Shown: piece after piece, positions 26,283 through 36,394 of the stretch
Layout of the letters: each line of letters opens with the position of its first letter
How positions within the stretch are numbered: the stretch's first letter is position 1
Assembly (NCBI RefSeq): GCF_002086285.1
Contig: NZ_MVHU01000016.1
Coordinates: 1 to 64,000, forward strand
Origin: Mycolicibacter kumamotonensis
GTDB taxonomy: Bacteria > Actinomycetota > Actinomycetes > Mycobacteriales > Mycobacteriaceae
DNA length: 64,000 nucleotides
Direction of reading: 5' to 3'
Notes under the pieces: model-generated
The model's database searches: none
What the model was told of the DNA's origin: nothing
Seen by the model: only the letters and a program-made list of their open reading frames with translations
Program-made: the position numbers and the translations under genes

Positions 26283-27134
26283 TCAGTCCAGCAGGACGGT
26301 GGCGAAGGTGCCGGCCCGGGTGAAGCCCACCCGCTCGTAGGCGGCCCGGGCCACCGCGTTGAAGTCGTTGACGTACAGGCTGGCAATCCGCCCGGTGCCG
26401 ACGATCACCGCGGCCAGCATGGCGGTCCCGCTGGAGCCCAGCCCGTGCCCCCGCCGTTCCGGATGCACCCAGACGCCCTGGATCTGCCCCACCGCCGGCG
26501 ACTGCGAACCGACCTCTGCCTTGAACACCACCTCGCCGCGCTCGAAGCGCGCCCAGGCCCGGCCCGCCGCGATCAGGTTGGCCACCCGCCGGCGGTAGGC
26601 GCGGCCGCCGTCGCCGACCCGCGGGTCCACCCCGACCTCGCCGATGAACATGTCCACGGCTGCCACCAGGTACGCGTCGAGTTCGTCCGGGCGCACCTGA
26701 CGCACCTCCGGATCGAGTGGGCAGCCGGGCATGGTGTGCAACTCCATCAGCGGTTGGCTCTCGCGCACGTCGCGAGCCGGTCCCCAGACATCGGCGAGCC
26801 GCTGCCACATCGGCAAGACGTATTCGGCCCGGCCGACCAACGAGGAACAGCGCCGGATGGCGCTCACCGCCTTGTCGGCGAATGCGGTCAGGTCAGCCGG
26901 CGCCCCGCGCAGCGGGATCAGATTCGCCCCTGCGTAGCACAGGGATTCGTCCGCACCGCCGCGCGTCCACAGCTCGCCGCCGATCGAGCGGGGATCGACG
27001 CCGTGGTCGGCGACCCGCGCGGCCACCATGCAGGAGCCGACCGGATCCGCGTCGAGCACTCGCCAGACGGCTGCGGCATCGCGCACGACGGACACCCGTC
27101 GCTGATCGAGACGAAAATCCGGCGGAGCCGACAT
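26283..27134 (-). CDS. GNAT family N-acetyltransferase with DUF4081 domain
   Basis: 283 residues, equivalent in place to Rv2867c. The N-terminal half (1-130) is a DUF4081-type domain; the C-terminal half is the GNAT fold with the acetyl-CoA loop HPERRGHGLGSSGTAML near residue 225 and VNDFNAVARAAYERVGF near the end. Substrate unknown. It lies between ispG (54 bp downstream of its start) and the penicillin-binding lipoprotein in a uniformly minus-strand block. Confidence 0.88.
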   Translation of the reverse strand: MSAPPDFRLDQRRVSVVRDAAAVWRVLDADPVGSCMVAARVADHGVDPRSIGGELWTRGGADESLCYAGANLIPLRGAPADLTAFADKAVSAIRRCSSLVGRAEYVLPMWQRLADVWGPARDVRESQPLMELHTMPGCPLDPEVRQVRPDELDAYLVAAVDMFIGEVGVDPRVGDGGRAYRRRVANLIAAGRAWARFERGEVVFKAEVGSQSPAVGQIQGVWVHPERRGHGLGSSGTAMLAAVIVGTGRIASLYVNDFNAVARAAYERVGFTRAGTFATVLLD

Positions 27135-27188
27135 AGTGACTCTTTCTTGCGAACTGAACTGCCGGCGCGGTCGGCGGATCGGCTGTGT

Positions 27189-28349
27189 TCAGCTTACGGC
27201 GACGGTGGGCGAACCGCCGGTAGATGCCCCGGGATCCTGACCCATCTCTGCGGCGAGTCGCAGCGCCTCCTCGATCAGGGTCTCGACGATCTGCGCCTCG
27301 GGAACGGTCTTGATCACCTCGCCCTTGACGAAGATCTGGCCCTTGCCGTTGCCCGAGGCCACACCCAGGTCGGCCTCGCGCGCCTCACCGGGCCCGTTGA
27401 CCACGCAGCCCATCACCGCGACGCGCAGCGGGACGTCGAGCCCCTCCAACCCGGCGGTGACCTCGTTGGCCAGCTTGTAGACGTCGACCTGCGCCCGCCC
27501 GCACGACGGACACGAGACGATCTCCAGGCCCCGCGGCCGCAGGTTGAGCGATTCCAGGATCTGGTTGCCGACCTTGACCTCTTCCACCGGCGGCGCCGAC
27601 AGGGACACCCGGATGGTGTCGCCGATGCCGCGCGACAGCAGCGCCCCGAACGCCACGGCGGACTTGATGGTGCCCTGGAACGCCGGGCCGGCCTCGGTGA
27701 CACCCAGGTGCAGCGGGTAGTCGCATTGGGCGGCCAGCTGCTCGTAGGCGGCCACCATCACGACCGGGTCGTTGTGTTTGACGCTGATCTTGATGTCGCC
27801 GAAGCCGTGCTCCTCGAACAGCGACGCCTCCCACAGCGCCGATTCCACCAGGGCCTCCGGGGTGGCCTTGCCGTACTTGGCCAGGAAACGCCGGTCCAGC
27901 GACCCGGCGTTGACGCCGATCCGGATCGGCACACCGGCGGCTCCGGCCGCCTTGGCGACCTCGCCGACCCGGCCGTCGAACTCCTTGATGTTGCCCGGAT
28001 TCACCCGCACCGCGGCGCATCCGGCGTCGATCGCGGCGAAGATGTACTTGGGCTGGAAGTGGATGTCGGCGATCACCGGGATCTTGCTCTTCTTGGCGAT
28101 GGTCGACAGCGCCTCGGCGTCCTCCTGACGCGGACAGGCCACCCGCACGATGTCGCAGCCGGCGGTGGTCAGCGCGGCGATCTGCTGCAGGGTCGCGTCG
28201 ACGTCGTGGGTTTTGGTGGTGCACATCGACTGCACCGAAACGGGGTGGTCGCTGCCCACCCCGACATCACCGACCATCAGCTGGCGTGTCTTGCGCCGCG
28301 GCGCCAAGGTGGGCGGCGGTAGTGCCGGCATCCCTAGGCCGACGCTCAT
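27189..28349 (-). CDS. ispG: 4-hydroxy-3-methylbut-2-en-1-yl diphosphate synthase (IspG/GcpE)
   Basis: Penultimate step of the non-mevalonate (MEP) isoprenoid pathway; a [4Fe-4S] enzyme. 386 residues. Key parts are the N-terminal TIM barrel ([36 protein letters not shown]) and the C-terminal Fe-S domain with [11 protein letters not shown] and [10 protein letters not shown] supplying the cluster cysteines. It is 13 bp after rip1, with dxr beyond, forming the conserved mycobacterial dxr-rip-ispG order. Confidence 0.97.
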   Translation of the reverse strand: MSVGLGMPALPPPTLAPRRKTRQLMVGDVGVGSDHPVSVQSMCTTKTHDVDATLQQIAALTTAGCDIVRVACPRQEDAEALSTIAKKSKIPVIADIHFQPKYIFAAIDAGCAAVRVNPGNIKEFDGRVGEVAKAAGAAGVPIRIGVNAGSLDRRFLAKYGKATPEALVESALWEASLFEEHGFGDIKISVKHNDPVVMVAAYEQLAAQCDYPLHLGVTEAGPAFQGTIKSAVAFGALLSRGIGDTIRVSLSAPPVEEVKVGNQILESLNLRPRGLEIVSCPSCGRAQVDVYKLANEVTAGLEGLDVPLRVAVMGCVVNGPGEAREADLGVASGNGKGQIFVKGEVIKTVPEAQIVETLIEEALRLAAEMGQDPGASTGGSPTVAVS

Positions 28350-28362
28350 GAGGGATCTCCTG

Positions 28363-29580
28363 TCAAAACAGCCTGATCGGATTGACCAAGTCCGCGGTCA
28401 CGGTGAGCAGCATGTAGCCCACCACCACCACCAAGACTACGTAGGTGGCCGGCATCAGCTTGAGGTAGTTCACCGGCGCGGCAGCGACCTTTCCGCGGGC
28501 CGACCGGACCATGTTGCGGAGCTTTTCATACACCGCGATGGCGATATGCCCGCCGTCGAACGGCAGCAGCGGCACCAGGTTGAGCACTCCCAGGATGAAG
28601 TTCAGTTGCGCCAGGAAGAACCAGAAGGCCACCCATAGCCCGTGGTCGACGGTGTCACCGCCGATGATGGAGGCCCCGACCACGCTGATCGGGGTTTCCG
28701 GGTCGCGCGGCCCGTTGGGGTGGCCGATGGCGTGCATCAGCGCGCCGACCTTGGACGGGATGTTGGCCAGCGACTTGCCCAACAGCACCGACAGGTCGCC
28801 GCTGAAGGTGAACGTGGCCGGCACCGCGGTCGCCAGGTTGTACTGGGTGGGCCCGAACTGGGCGGCCCCCACCCCGATGGCGCCGACGGTGCTCGGGACG
28901 GCCTCGCTGTCACGCCCGTCGGCGATCCAGCGCTGGGTGGGGGTGACCTCGACGTACTTGGTCAGCTCGGCGCCGTCGCGTTCGACGACGATCGGTGTCA
29001 CACCATGCTGCTTGCGCACCGCGGCGGCCATCTCCTCGAAGGTCGACACGGGCGTGTCGCCGACTTTGACCACCACGTCGCCGGACTGGATGCCGGCCAG
29101 CGCCGCCGGGCCGGGGCCCGAGCAGTTGCCCAACTCGCCCTTGACGACTTCTGGTGCCACGCAAGCGGTTTCGCCGATGACCGCGGTGGTCGGCGCGTTC
29201 AGGTTGGGCAGGCCCCAGATGACCGCGATGGTGTAGACCAGCACCAGGCCGATGATGAAGTTCATGCCGGGCCCGGCGAACAGCACCGCCACCCGCTTCC
29301 AGGTCTTCTGCTTGTACATGGCGCGGTCGACCTCGTCGGGCGCCAGCTCCTCCACCGCGGTCATGCCGGCGATGTCGCAAAAGCCGCCGGCCGGAACCGC
29401 CTTGAGACCGTATTCGGTCTCACCGCGGCGGATCGACCACAAGGTGGTGCCGAAGCCGACGAAGTAACGGCGAACCTTCATGCCGGTGGCCCGGGCCACC
29501 CACATGTGGCCGCATTCGTGCAGCGCCACCGACACCAGGATGGCCAGCGCGAACAGCGCGATGCCGACCGCGAACATCAT
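28363..29580 (-). CDS. rip1: Site-2 protease Rip1 (intramembrane zinc metalloprotease)
   Basis: 405-residue polytopic membrane protease that cuts anti-sigma factors and other membrane substrates. The zinc motif HECGH is at about residues 21-25 in the first TM; the third ligand motif [12 protein letters not shown] is near residue 325. A single PDZ domain ([19 protein letters not shown]) lies in the periplasmic region between. The double ATG at 29580/29577 gives [10 protein letters not shown], matching the family; its start overlaps the dxr stop, so the two are coupled. Confidence 0.96.
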   Translation of the reverse strand: MMFAVGIALFALAILVSVALHECGHMWVARATGMKVRRYFVGFGTTLWSIRRGETEYGLKAVPAGGFCDIAGMTAVEELAPDEVDRAMYKQKTWKRVAVLFAGPGMNFIIGLVLVYTIAVIWGLPNLNAPTTAVIGETACVAPEVVKGELGNCSGPGPAALAGIQSGDVVVKVGDTPVSTFEEMAAAVRKQHGVTPIVVERDGAELTKYVEVTPTQRWIADGRDSEAVPSTVGAIGVGAAQFGPTQYNLATAVPATFTFSGDLSVLLGKSLANIPSKVGALMHAIGHPNGPRDPETPISVVGASIIGGDTVDHGLWVAFWFFLAQLNFILGVLNLVPLLPFDGGHIAIAVYEKLRNMVRSARGKVAAAPVNYLKLMPATYVVLVVVVGYMLLTVTADLVNPIRLF

Positions 29581-30749
29581 CGGGTGCTTACGACCTTTCT
29601 CATAGCCACCGCCTCGACGGCGCGAGCCGCCCGCTCCCGGGCCCAGCGCTGCGCATCGAGTACCTCGTCCACGGTAGCGGGTTGTGCGGCCCATTGGTCT
29701 GCGGCGTTCAGCACACCGGCGATGGTGTCGACGATCGCCGGGAAGCCGATCCGGCCCGCCAGGAACGCCTCCGCCGCTTCCTCGTTGGCGGCGTTGTAGA
29801 CCGCTGTCATGCACCCGCCGGTCTCACCGGCGCGCCGGGCCAGGTCCACCGCCGGGAACACCTCGTTGTCCAGCGGCTCGAACTCCCAGGTGGAGGCGGT
29901 GGTGAAGTCGCAGGCCGCGGCGGCGCCGGGCACCCGGGAGGGCCAGCCCAGGGCCAGCGCGATCGGCAGCCGCATGTCCGGCGGACTGGCCTGGGCGATC
30001 GTCGATCCGTCGGTGAAGGTGACCATGGAGTGCACGATCGACTGCGGGTGCACGACGACGTCGATGCGCTCATAGGGCACCCCGAACAGCAGGTGGGTCT
30101 CGATGAGCTCGAGTCCCTTGTTGACCAGCGACGCCGAGTTCAAGGTGTTCATCGGGCCCATCGACCAGGTCGGGTGCGCACCGGCCTGCTCGGGTGTGAC
30201 GTGCTGAAGATCCGCTGCGCTCCAGCCCCGGAACGGCCCGCCGGAGGCGGTGAGCACCAGCTTGGCGACCTCGTCGGGGGTGCCGCCCCGCAGGCACTGC
30301 GCCAGTGCGGAGTGCTCGGAGTCCACCGGCACGATCTGGCCCGGCGCGGCGGCTGCCAGCACCAGGGGGCCGCCGGCGATCAGCGATTCCTTGTTGGCCA
30401 GCGCCAGGCGGGCCCCGGTCGCCAGCGCGGCCAGGGTGGGCCGCAGCCCCAGCGCGCCGACCAGGGCGTTGAGCACCATGTCGGCCTCGGTGTCCTGCAC
30501 GATCCGGGTGACGGCCTCGGGTCCGCGGTAGGGGGCGTCGAGCGCCTCGCCGACCTGCGCATCGGCGACGGCGATGTTGGCGACACCGGTCTCGGCGCGC
30601 TGGGCGGCCAACAGTTCCGGGTTGCCGCCGCCGGCGGCCAGCCCGACCACCTCGAAGCGGTCAGGGTTGGCGGCGATGACCTGCAACGCCTGGGTGCCGA
30701 TCGAGCCGGTCGAGCCCAACAGCAGAACTTTGATCCGGCCGGTCTTCAC
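29577..30749 (-). CDS. dxr: 1-deoxy-D-xylulose 5-phosphate reductoisomerase
   Basis: First committed enzyme of the MEP pathway, making MEP from DXP with NADPH. 390 residues from GTG 30749, chosen because it is close to the NADPH motif [14 protein letters not shown]. Conserved parts are [11 protein letters not shown], the metal-binding VPVDSEHSA, the flexible active-site lid [12 protein letters not shown] and NAANEEA. It ends by overlapping rip1. The VOC gene upstream ends only 5 bp before this start, an association not seen in M. tuberculosis. Confidence 0.96.
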   Translation of the reverse strand: MKTGRIKVLLLGSTGSIGTQALQVIAANPDRFEVVGLAAGGGNPELLAAQRAETGVANIAVADAQVGEALDAPYRGPEAVTRIVQDTEADMVLNALVGALGLRPTLAALATGARLALANKESLIAGGPLVLAAAAPGQIVPVDSEHSALAQCLRGGTPDEVAKLVLTASGGPFRGWSAADLQHVTPEQAGAHPTWSMGPMNTLNSASLVNKGLELIETHLLFGVPYERIDVVVHPQSIVHSMVTFTDGSTIAQASPPDMRLPIALALGWPSRVPGAAAACDFTTASTWEFEPLDNEVFPAVDLARRAGETGGCMTAVYNAANEEAAEAFLAGRIGFPAIVDTIAGVLNAADQWAAQPATVDEVLDAQRWARERAARAVEAVAMRKVVSTR

Positions 30750-30754
30750 CCAAC

Positions 30755-31150
30755 CTATTGTGCTCCCGCGTAGTCGCCGAAGCTCCACAGGTTGCCTTCC
30801 GGGTCGCGGACGACGAACTCACGGGCCCCGTAGTCGGTGTCGGCCAGCGGTCGGATCACCTCGGCCTGGTGATCCAGGACCCGCTGATAGAGTCCGTCCG
30901 GGTCTTTGGTGACGACATAGCCGCCGGCCGTGCCCGGTTCGCGGCACCAGTCATTACCGGGTTTGTGGCTGCCGAGCATAATGCCGCCGACACCCGCTGG
31001 CCAGCGCAGTTCGGCATGGGCGACGGTTTCGCCGTCCTCCCCGTGGCGGGCGGTGACGACAAAACCGAAGGTCTCGACGTAGTAGTCGATGAGTTTGCGC
31101 GCGTCATGCGCTTGCAGGGTCAACCAGACGGTCGGATTCGTTGCTGTCAT
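30755..31150 (-). CDS. VOC superfamily (glyoxalase/PhnB-like) protein
   Basis: 131 residues forming one VOC unit: [24 protein letters not shown] at the start, HAELRW, and [16 protein letters not shown] at the end. The single Glu/His metal positions are partly recognisable, so metal dependence is possible. The ATG at 31150 lies inside the end of the AraC regulator gene (47-bp overlap), suggesting coupled expression. Substrate unknown. It is an accessory gene relative to M. tuberculosis order. Confidence 0.8.
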   Translation of the reverse strand: MTATNPTVWLTLQAHDARKLIDYYVETFGFVVTARHGEDGETVAHAELRWPAGVGGIMLGSHKPGNDWCREPGTAGGYVVTKDPDGLYQRVLDHQAEVIRPLADTDYGAREFVVRDPEGNLWSFGDYAGAQ

Positions 31151-32024
31151 GTCCCCACTGTGAGCGCTGCGCGTGGCCGCCGTCTTGAATGTTTTGGAAC
31201 TCCTCGGCCAGCCAGGCTGCCGGTGAAATTCCGGCGTACCGAACGAATTCACGAGTCAGATGGGCCTGATCGGCGTATCCGGCAGCGGCCGCGATGCGCG
31301 CCAGGTCGGCCCGTCCGTACCGGCGAACGTCGTCGGCGATCCGGGCGGTCGCATATTCGAAACGCATCAGCATGGCCACCGTCTTCGGAGTGCGGCCGAC
31401 CTCGCGGCGAAACAGCGTCATCAGATGACGTTGGCTCAACCCGACCTGCTCGGCGATGCCTGCGATCGATACCCTCCCCCGGCTGCGCCGCAACAGCTCC
31501 CAGGCGTAGGCCACTTCGCGCCGCACGCCGGTGTCGCGTCGACGCCGTTCGGCCACGAGGTACGCCGAGATCTGGGCGAACGCCTCCGGCCAGGACCGTG
31601 CGACGGTCAGCCGCTCATGCAGATGCACCGCAGGGCGGCCCAGCACCGGTGCGGCGTCGAAGTCGGTCACGCTCAACTGCGCGGCCGGCACCCCGAACAG
31701 GGCGCGCGCCGCCAGCGGATGCACGGCCAACTGCACACCGGCCTGGCCCGGATGCTGGCTGACATGACTGGCCTGAACGTGCAGGCCGCCCAACACGACG
31801 GGGGCGGGCCGGGCCGTCGGCAGCGATTCGGCACTCTCGGCGGCGCGCAGCCCGTCATCGAGGCTGACGATGAACGTCAGGTTCGACGACGGCATACCCC
31901 GGTGGATCCGCTCGGGCACGTCGAGGGCGCGGTAGCCCACCATCGAGGTCACGCCGGGCGCGCTGCGCGGCGGCGCCACGGCGAAGTGCCAGCTCGGGGG
32001 CGCTTCGACGGCATCAGATGCCAT
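31104..32024 (-). CDS. AraC family transcriptional regulator
   Basis: 306 residues from ATG 32024. The N-terminal ~170 residues are a sensor domain of the DUF6597/AraC-binding kind (HLHERL near 150). The C-terminal ~110 residues carry the two helix-turn-helix motifs: SIAGIAEQVGLSQRHLMTLFRREVG and LARIAAAAGYADQAHLTREFVRYAGISP. The coding region overlaps the VOC gene by 47 bp and diverges from the DUF2236 gene. It probably controls one or both neighbours. Ligand unknown. Confidence 0.9.
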   Translation of the reverse strand: MASDAVEAPPSWHFAVAPPRSAPGVTSMVGYRALDVPERIHRGMPSSNLTFIVSLDDGLRAAESAESLPTARPAPVVLGGLHVQASHVSQHPGQAGVQLAVHPLAARALFGVPAAQLSVTDFDAAPVLGRPAVHLHERLTVARSWPEAFAQISAYLVAERRRRDTGVRREVAYAWELLRRSRGRVSIAGIAEQVGLSQRHLMTLFRREVGRTPKTVAMLMRFEYATARIADDVRRYGRADLARIAAAAGYADQAHLTREFVRYAGISPAAWLAEEFQNIQDGGHAQRSQWGHDSNESDRLVDPASA

Positions 32025-32082
32025 GGCGTCCACGGTAGTGCGGCAACCCGGCCCTTGACGGTCCATCGGCCCGCGGGCAGAA

Positions 32083-32099
32083 TCCTACACACTGTAGGA
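32083..32099. promoter_or_regulatory. Perfect inverted repeat, candidate operator
   Basis: TCCTACA (32083-32089) and TGTAGGA (32093-32099) form a perfect 7-bp inverted repeat with a 3-base spacer in the 95-bp region between araC-type and DUF2236 genes. It lies 21 bases before the DUF2236 start and near a TTGACG box (32055-32060). Its size and symmetry suit a TetR-type operator; the TetR gene at 33434 in the same run of genes is the first candidate. Confidence 0.55.
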
Positions 32100-32119
32100 A
32101 ATTGGAAAGGCGGAGGAAA

Positions 32120-33196
32120 TTGAGCACGCTGCACCAATGGCTGTCCCTGCCCGACGCCGAGCCCGCCGAGGACTATGGATTCTTCGGCCCCGACTCGGTG
32201 ACCTGGAAGGTCTGGAGCTATCCGACCTCGCTGTCGATCGGCTTCCAGCGCGCGGTGGTCATCGAGGAACTCGATCCGGGGCTGGTCGCCTCCGTCGATG
32301 CCACCCAGGCGATCTACGACCGGCCCCGCACCCGCTACGACCGCACCCTGCGCTATTTCGCAATGGTGGCCTTCGGCGAAAGCCGCACCACCGTCGAGGC
32401 CGCCGACATGCTGGTGCGGATTCACTCCAAGGCCATCGGCGTCGACCCGGTCACCGGAGAGAACTACGACGCCAACGACCCCGCCTCCCAGATGTGGATC
32501 CACCTCACGGCCTGGCACTCGATCCTGTACGCCTACGAGAAGTACGGGCCCGGTCGGCTGTCGGCCGACGAGGAGGCGGCCTATTGGGCCGACTGCGCCA
32601 AGGCGGCCGAGTTGCAGACCCTCGACCCGGCCGACGTGCCGCGCACCCGCGAGGGCATCCGCGCCTACTTCGAGCAGATGCGCCCGCAGCTGATCGACTC
32701 CGACATCGCCCGGCGCGCGATGGCCCACCTGTTGCACGCCGAGGTCATCCTGCCCTCATCGTTGCCGCGGGTGCTGTGGCCCGCCACGCTGGTCATCACC
32801 GCCTTCCTGCGCCGCGGCACCCTGGCGACCATGCCGCGCTGGATGCGCAAGCTCGGCGGTGTGGGCACCTCCCGGGTGCTCGACGCGCTGATCGTTCCGC
32901 CGCTCAGCGCCGCGTTCACGTTGCTGAGCCTGAGCCCCCGGGTGCAGTTGATGCTGCTGCAGCTGATCTCACCGATGACGCTGCCGATCGGCACCCGGGT
33001 GCTGCGGTCGATCCCGCCGGTCAACCCGGTGACCACGACACCGCGCGAGGCCCAGCGGCGCTTCGGCTACGCCGTGCCGGCGCAGGCCCATCTGGAATTC
33101 CGGGCCAAGCAGGCGAACCGGGTCTTCGGTGAGGGCCGGGCCCCCAGCGACGAGCCACTCATCGAATCCCAGCCGATCCTGGGCAGCATCCGGTGA
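32120..33196 (+). CDS. DUF2236 / MpaB-type oxygenase-like protein
   Basis: 358 residues from TTG 32120, which follows GGAGG closely (a TTG at 32102 is also possible; no ATG or GTG is suitably placed). The family (DUF2236, shared with rubber oxygenase Lcp and fungal MpaB) contains haem-binding oxygenases. Histidines typical of the core are in MLVRIHSKAIG, LTAWHSILYAYEKYG and MAHLLHAEVILP. Substrate unknown; mycobacteria encode many paralogues. It overlaps the next gene by 4 bases (GTGA). Confidence 0.82.
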   Translation: MSTLHQWLSLPDAEPAEDYGFFGPDSVTWKVWSYPTSLSIGFQRAVVIEELDPGLVASVDATQAIYDRPRTRYDRTLRYFAMVAFGESRTTVEAADMLVRIHSKAIGVDPVTGENYDANDPASQMWIHLTAWHSILYAYEKYGPGRLSADEEAAYWADCAKAAELQTLDPADVPRTREGIRAYFEQMRPQLIDSDIARRAMAHLLHAEVILPSSLPRVLWPATLVITAFLRRGTLATMPRWMRKLGGVGTSRVLDALIVPPLSAAFTLLSLSPRVQLMLLQLISPMTLPIGTRVLRSIPPVNPVTTTPREAQRRFGYAVPAQAHLEFRAKQANRVFGEGRAPSDEPLIESQPILGSIR

Positions 33197-33429
33197 GGCT
33201 GGACGGACTGCGGCAGCTGCTGGACCGCCGGGTGAGCATCCGCCAGCTGCTCTATCTGGCGGTGATGGGGTCGACGCTGCTCGGCGCCTACCTGGTGATC
33301 GGATTGTTCTGGGCCGGTAGCCATTACCAGCATCTGACGCAGGTCCGGGGCGCCGACAAGGTGTTCTCCGTACTCGGGGAGATCGTCGCCTGGCCGGTGC
33401 TGGTCATCGCCGATATCCAACTACGCTGA
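33193..33429 (+). CDS. Small membrane protein
   Basis: 78 residues starting GTG 33193, overlapping the DUF2236 stop. Two hydrophobic segments (about residues 18-42 and 60-75) predict an integral membrane protein with a basic N-terminus (RQLLDRRVSIRQ). No known domain. The coupling to the DUF2236 gene and to the following TetR gene (4-bp gap) suggests a three-gene operon, in which it might anchor or assist the oxygenase. Confidence 0.7.
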   Translation: MRLDGLRQLLDRRVSIRQLLYLAVMGSTLLGAYLVIGLFWAGSHYQHLTQVRGADKVFSVLGEIVAWPVLVIADIQLR

Positions 33430-33433
33430 TCCG

Positions 33434-34051
33434 GTGCCGGAACCAGCCCCCCACCGGTCCCGCGCGGAGCATCTCGGCCCGCACCGACGTCGCCCGCAGG
33501 TGCTCGACGCCGCCCTGGAGATCGCCGCCGAGCACGGCATCGCCGGGGTGACCATGGCGGCCATCGCCGAGCGGATCGGGGTCACCCGGCCGGTGGTGTA
33601 CGCCTGTTACGACGGCCGGGGCGAGGTGCTCGCCGCCCTGCTCGACCGGGAGACCGAGTTGATGCTCACCAGTCTGCTCGCCGCGTTGCCGCCGCAACGG
33701 GCCAGCAGTGTCGAGGACCGGTTCGTCGCGGGGTTCTGCGCGTTCCTGTCCACCGTGCGTGAGCGTCCGGCGTCGTGGCGGATCATCTTCACCGCCGACC
33801 AGGATCCGGTGCTGGCCGCCGCCGTCGTCTCGGGCCGGGCACGCCTCACCGAGCGGGTCGCCACCGTGATGCGCCCCCTGCTGGAGTCACGGGAACAGTC
33901 CGACCGCACGCTGGCGGCGCTCACCGAGGTGTTCTTGGCGATCTGTGAAGCGGCCGCACGCATGTTGCTCGACGCCGAACAGCAGTGGACCCCCGAAAGC
34001 CTGGCCGAGATCGTCGGCCGGGCCGCCTACCGGACGTTCGAGATCGGCTAG
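33434..34051 (+). CDS. TetR family transcriptional regulator
   Basis: 205 residues from GTG 33434. The N-terminal helix-turn-helix is clear (VLDAALEIAAEHGIAGVTMAAIAERIGVTRPVVYACYDGR, split here only as description of residues 22-61). The C-terminal ligand domain is helical and unassigned. It is third in the DUF2236 operon and the natural candidate to bind the palindrome at 32083-32099, though this is inference. Confidence 0.88.
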   Translation: MPEPAPHRSRAEHLGPHRRRPQVLDAALEIAAEHGIAGVTMAAIAERIGVTRPVVYACYDGRGEVLAALLDRETELMLTSLLAALPPQRASSVEDRFVAGFCAFLSTVRERPASWRIIFTADQDPVLAAAVVSGRARLTERVATVMRPLLESREQSDRTLAALTEVFLAICEAAARMLLDAEQQWTPESLAEIVGRAAYRTFEIG

Positions 34052-34108
34052 CACGGCGGTATGCCAGAATGTTGCGCAGTCGCTCAGGTGAACAACAGAG
34101 GAGTCGAA

Positions 34109-34360
34109 GTGGCCGGTACCGAAGTGGAGCGCCATGGTGTTGACACCGCCGACGTTCCGTCCGCGGCTTGGGGCTGGAGCGCGATCAACTACCGCACCTG
34201 GCACATCGTCGGCCTGGGCATCGTCGGCTTCCTGCTGCTGATGCTGCGCGGCAACCACGTCGGCCACGTCGAGGACTACTTCCTGCTCGGGTTCGCCGCG
34301 CTGTCACTGTTCGTCGTGCTACGCGACATCATCGGCCGCAAACGCGGCTGGCTGCGCTAA
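34109..34360 (+). CDS. DUF2631 membrane protein (Rv2876-like)
   Basis: 83 residues from GTG 34109 with AGAGGAG upstream; an earlier in-frame ATG at 34061 has no such site. Two TM segments (about 32-50 and 57-70) follow a short hydrophilic start, with the conserved [14 protein letters not shown] between them. DUF2631 is actinobacterial and of unknown function. It is a retained syntenic marker: its M. tuberculosis neighbours mpt70, mpt83 and dipZ are not here. Confidence 0.82.
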   Translation: MAGTEVERHGVDTADVPSAAWGWSAINYRTWHIVGLGIVGFLLLMLRGNHVGHVEDYFLLGFAALSLFVVLRDIIGRKRGWLR

Positions 34361-34379
34361 GGCCCGATCGCCCGGCGTG

Positions 34380-34406
34380 GTGAGTGCGCACGCGCGGGTC
34401 GCTCAC
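34380..34406. terminator. Hairpin between convergent DUF2631 and rlmN genes
   Basis: GTGAG (34380-34384) and CTCAC (34402-34406) with GC-rich sequence between can fold on either strand. It lies at the convergent gene ends and reaches into the rlmN stop. There is no U-tract, which is usual for mycobacterial terminators. Moderate to weak evidence. Confidence 0.4.
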
Positions 34407-35497
34407 TTGCTGTCCGCCGCCAATTGACCACAGGCAGCGGCGATCTCACGTCCGCGGGTGTCACGCACGGTGCATTCCACGCCCTGGGCCCGTACCCGCC
34501 GGACGAACTCCCGCTCCACCGGCTTGGGGCTGGCATCCCAGTCGCTGCCCGGGGTCGGATTGAGCGGAATCAGATTGACGTGCACCAATTGTCCCAGCGC
34601 CTTGTGCAGCTTGCGGCCCAACAGATCGGCCCGCCACGGCTGGTCGTTGACGTCGCGGATCAACGCGTATTCCACCGAGACCCGCCGGCCGGTCACATCG
34701 GCGTAGTAGCGGGCGGCATCGAGCGCCTCGGCGACCTTCCAGCGGTTGTTGACCGGCACCAGGGTGTCACGTAGCTCGTCATCGGGGGTGTGCAGCGACA
34801 AGGCCAGCGTCACCCCCAGCCCCTCGTCGGCGAGCTTGCGGATCGCCGGGGCCAGCCCGACGGTCGAGACCGTCACCGATCGCGCCGAAATGCCGAACCC
34901 GTTGGGTGGCGGTTCGGTGATCCGCCGGACCGCGGCCACCACCCGGGCGTAGTTGGCCAGCGGCTCCCCCATCCCCATGAACACGATGTTGGACAGCCGA
35001 CCATGATCGCGGTCCCGCAACTCCACCGCGGCGGCCCGCACCTGCTCGAGGATCTCGGCCGTCGACAGGTTGCGGGTGAGTCCGGCCTGGCCGGTCGCGC
35101 AGAACGGGCAGGCCATGCCGCAGCCGGCCTGCGAGGAGATGCACACCGTGTTGCGGCGGGGGTAGCGCATCAGCACCGACTCGAACCTGGTGTGGTCGCC
35201 GGCCCGCCACAGCGTCTTGCGCGTCTCGCCGGCATCGCATTCGATCTCGCTCACCGCGGTCAACAGCGTGGGAAACAGTGCGTCGGCCACCGCCGAGCGC
35301 ACCGCGGCCGGCAGATCGGTCATCTGCTGCGGATCGGCGATCAGCCTGCCGTAGTAGTGGTGGGCGAGCTGGTTGGCCCGAAACCCCGGCAAGCCCAGCT
35401 CGGCGACGGCGGCGGCACGGCCGGCCGGGTCGAGGTCGGCCAGGTGCCGCGGCGGCAGGGCCCGTCGCGGCGCGGTGAACACCAGCTGCGGCTTCAT
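34403..35497 (-). CDS. rlmN: Dual-specificity 23S rRNA/tRNA adenine-C2 methyltransferase RlmN
   Basis: Radical-SAM enzyme methylating A2503 of 23S rRNA and A37 of some tRNAs. 364 residues. The radical-SAM cysteines are in [14 protein letters not shown] (CxxxCxxC, near residue 130), with [11 protein letters not shown] and [15 protein letters not shown] downstream. The second catalytic Cys is in [14 protein letters not shown] near the C-terminus. The ATG at 35497 is 2 bp past the cdsA stop. Confidence 0.97.
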   Translation of the reverse strand: MKPQLVFTAPRRALPPRHLADLDPAGRAAAVAELGLPGFRANQLAHHYYGRLIADPQQMTDLPAAVRSAVADALFPTLLTAVSEIECDAGETRKTLWRAGDHTRFESVLMRYPRRNTVCISSQAGCGMACPFCATGQAGLTRNLSTAEILEQVRAAAVELRDRDHGRLSNIVFMGMGEPLANYARVVAAVRRITEPPPNGFGISARSVTVSTVGLAPAIRKLADEGLGVTLALSLHTPDDELRDTLVPVNNRWKVAEALDAARYYADVTGRRVSVEYALIRDVNDQPWRADLLGRKLHKALGQLVHVNLIPLNPTPGSDWDASPKPVEREFVRRVRAQGVECTVRDTRGREIAAACGQLAADSK

Positions 35498-35499
35498 GG

Positions 35500-36372
35500 T
35501 CAGGTCAGTACGGTCAGCACGATCCAGGTGACCGCCGCGGCGGGCAGCAGCGCGTCGAGACGGTCCATCATGCCGCCGTGGCCGGGCAGCATCCGGCCCA
35601 TGTCCTTGATACCCAGGTCGCGCTTGACCTGCGACTCCACCAGGTCACCGAGGATCCCCGTGAGCACCAGCAACAGCCCCAGCGGCACGCCGGTCCAGGC
35701 GGGCTGGTGCAGAAAGAGCGTGACCGCCAGCACCGCGCCGGTCAACCCGAACACCATCGACCCGGCGAAGCCCTCCCAGGACTTCTTCGGACTGATCGCC
35801 GGCACCATCGGGTGCCTGCCGAACAGCACACCGACCGCATACCCGCCGATATCGGAGAACACCACCGTCAGCAACAGGCAGAACACCCGCCCGGCGCCCT
35901 CGTGCGGATCCGGATAGGTCAGCAGCGCACCGAAGCTCATGAACAGCGGCACCCATACCGCGATCAGCACCGTCGCCGACATATCGCGCAGGTAGTTGAC
36001 CGGGGTGTGGTTCAGGCCCTGGTCGACGAGCCGCCACACCATGCACAGCACGATGGTGCCGCCGAACGCCCCCAGCACTCCCACCGGACCGTAGGGCCAA
36101 CTCAGCCACAGCATGGCCTGGCCGCCGAGCGCGAGCGGGACGAACGGCACGTCGTAGCCGGCTTCGCGCAGCCGACGGGTCACCTCATGGGTGGCGATCG
36201 GCGCGGCCACCGCCAGGATCAGCAGCCACAGCCGCGGGGCGTACAGCAGGGTGGCGACGAGCATGCCGGAGAGCAGGCCGCCGACGATGATCGCCGCCGG
36301 CAGGTTGCGTCCGGCTCGGGACTGCTTGGGCTCTTGTTCCGCGGCGTCTACGCCGGTGTTGTTGTCTGCCAC
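35500..36372 (-). CDS. cdsA: Phosphatidate cytidylyltransferase
   Basis: Makes CDP-diacylglycerol for phospholipid (including PI and cardiolipin) synthesis in the inner membrane. 290 residues with about eight TM segments. The C-terminal CDS signature [27 protein letters not shown] is split over residues 245-272, and the metal-binding SDIGGYAVG is mid-protein. A hydrophilic N-terminal tail (1-25) precedes the first TM. The start is GTG 36372. Part of the pyrH-frr-cdsA-rlmN minus-strand set. Confidence 0.96.
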   Translation of the reverse strand: MADNNTGVDAAEQEPKQSRAGRNLPAAIIVGGLLSGMLVATLLYAPRLWLLILAVAAPIATHEVTRRLREAGYDVPFVPLALGGQAMLWLSWPYGPVGVLGAFGGTIVLCMVWRLVDQGLNHTPVNYLRDMSATVLIAVWVPLFMSFGALLTYPDPHEGAGRVFCLLLTVVFSDIGGYAVGVLFGRHPMVPAISPKKSWEGFAGSMVFGLTGAVLAVTLFLHQPAWTGVPLGLLLVLTGILGDLVESQVKRDLGIKDMGRMLPGHGGMMDRLDALLPAAAVTWIVLTVLT

Positions 36373-36394
36373 GGGGTATGACTGCTGACGGCCG

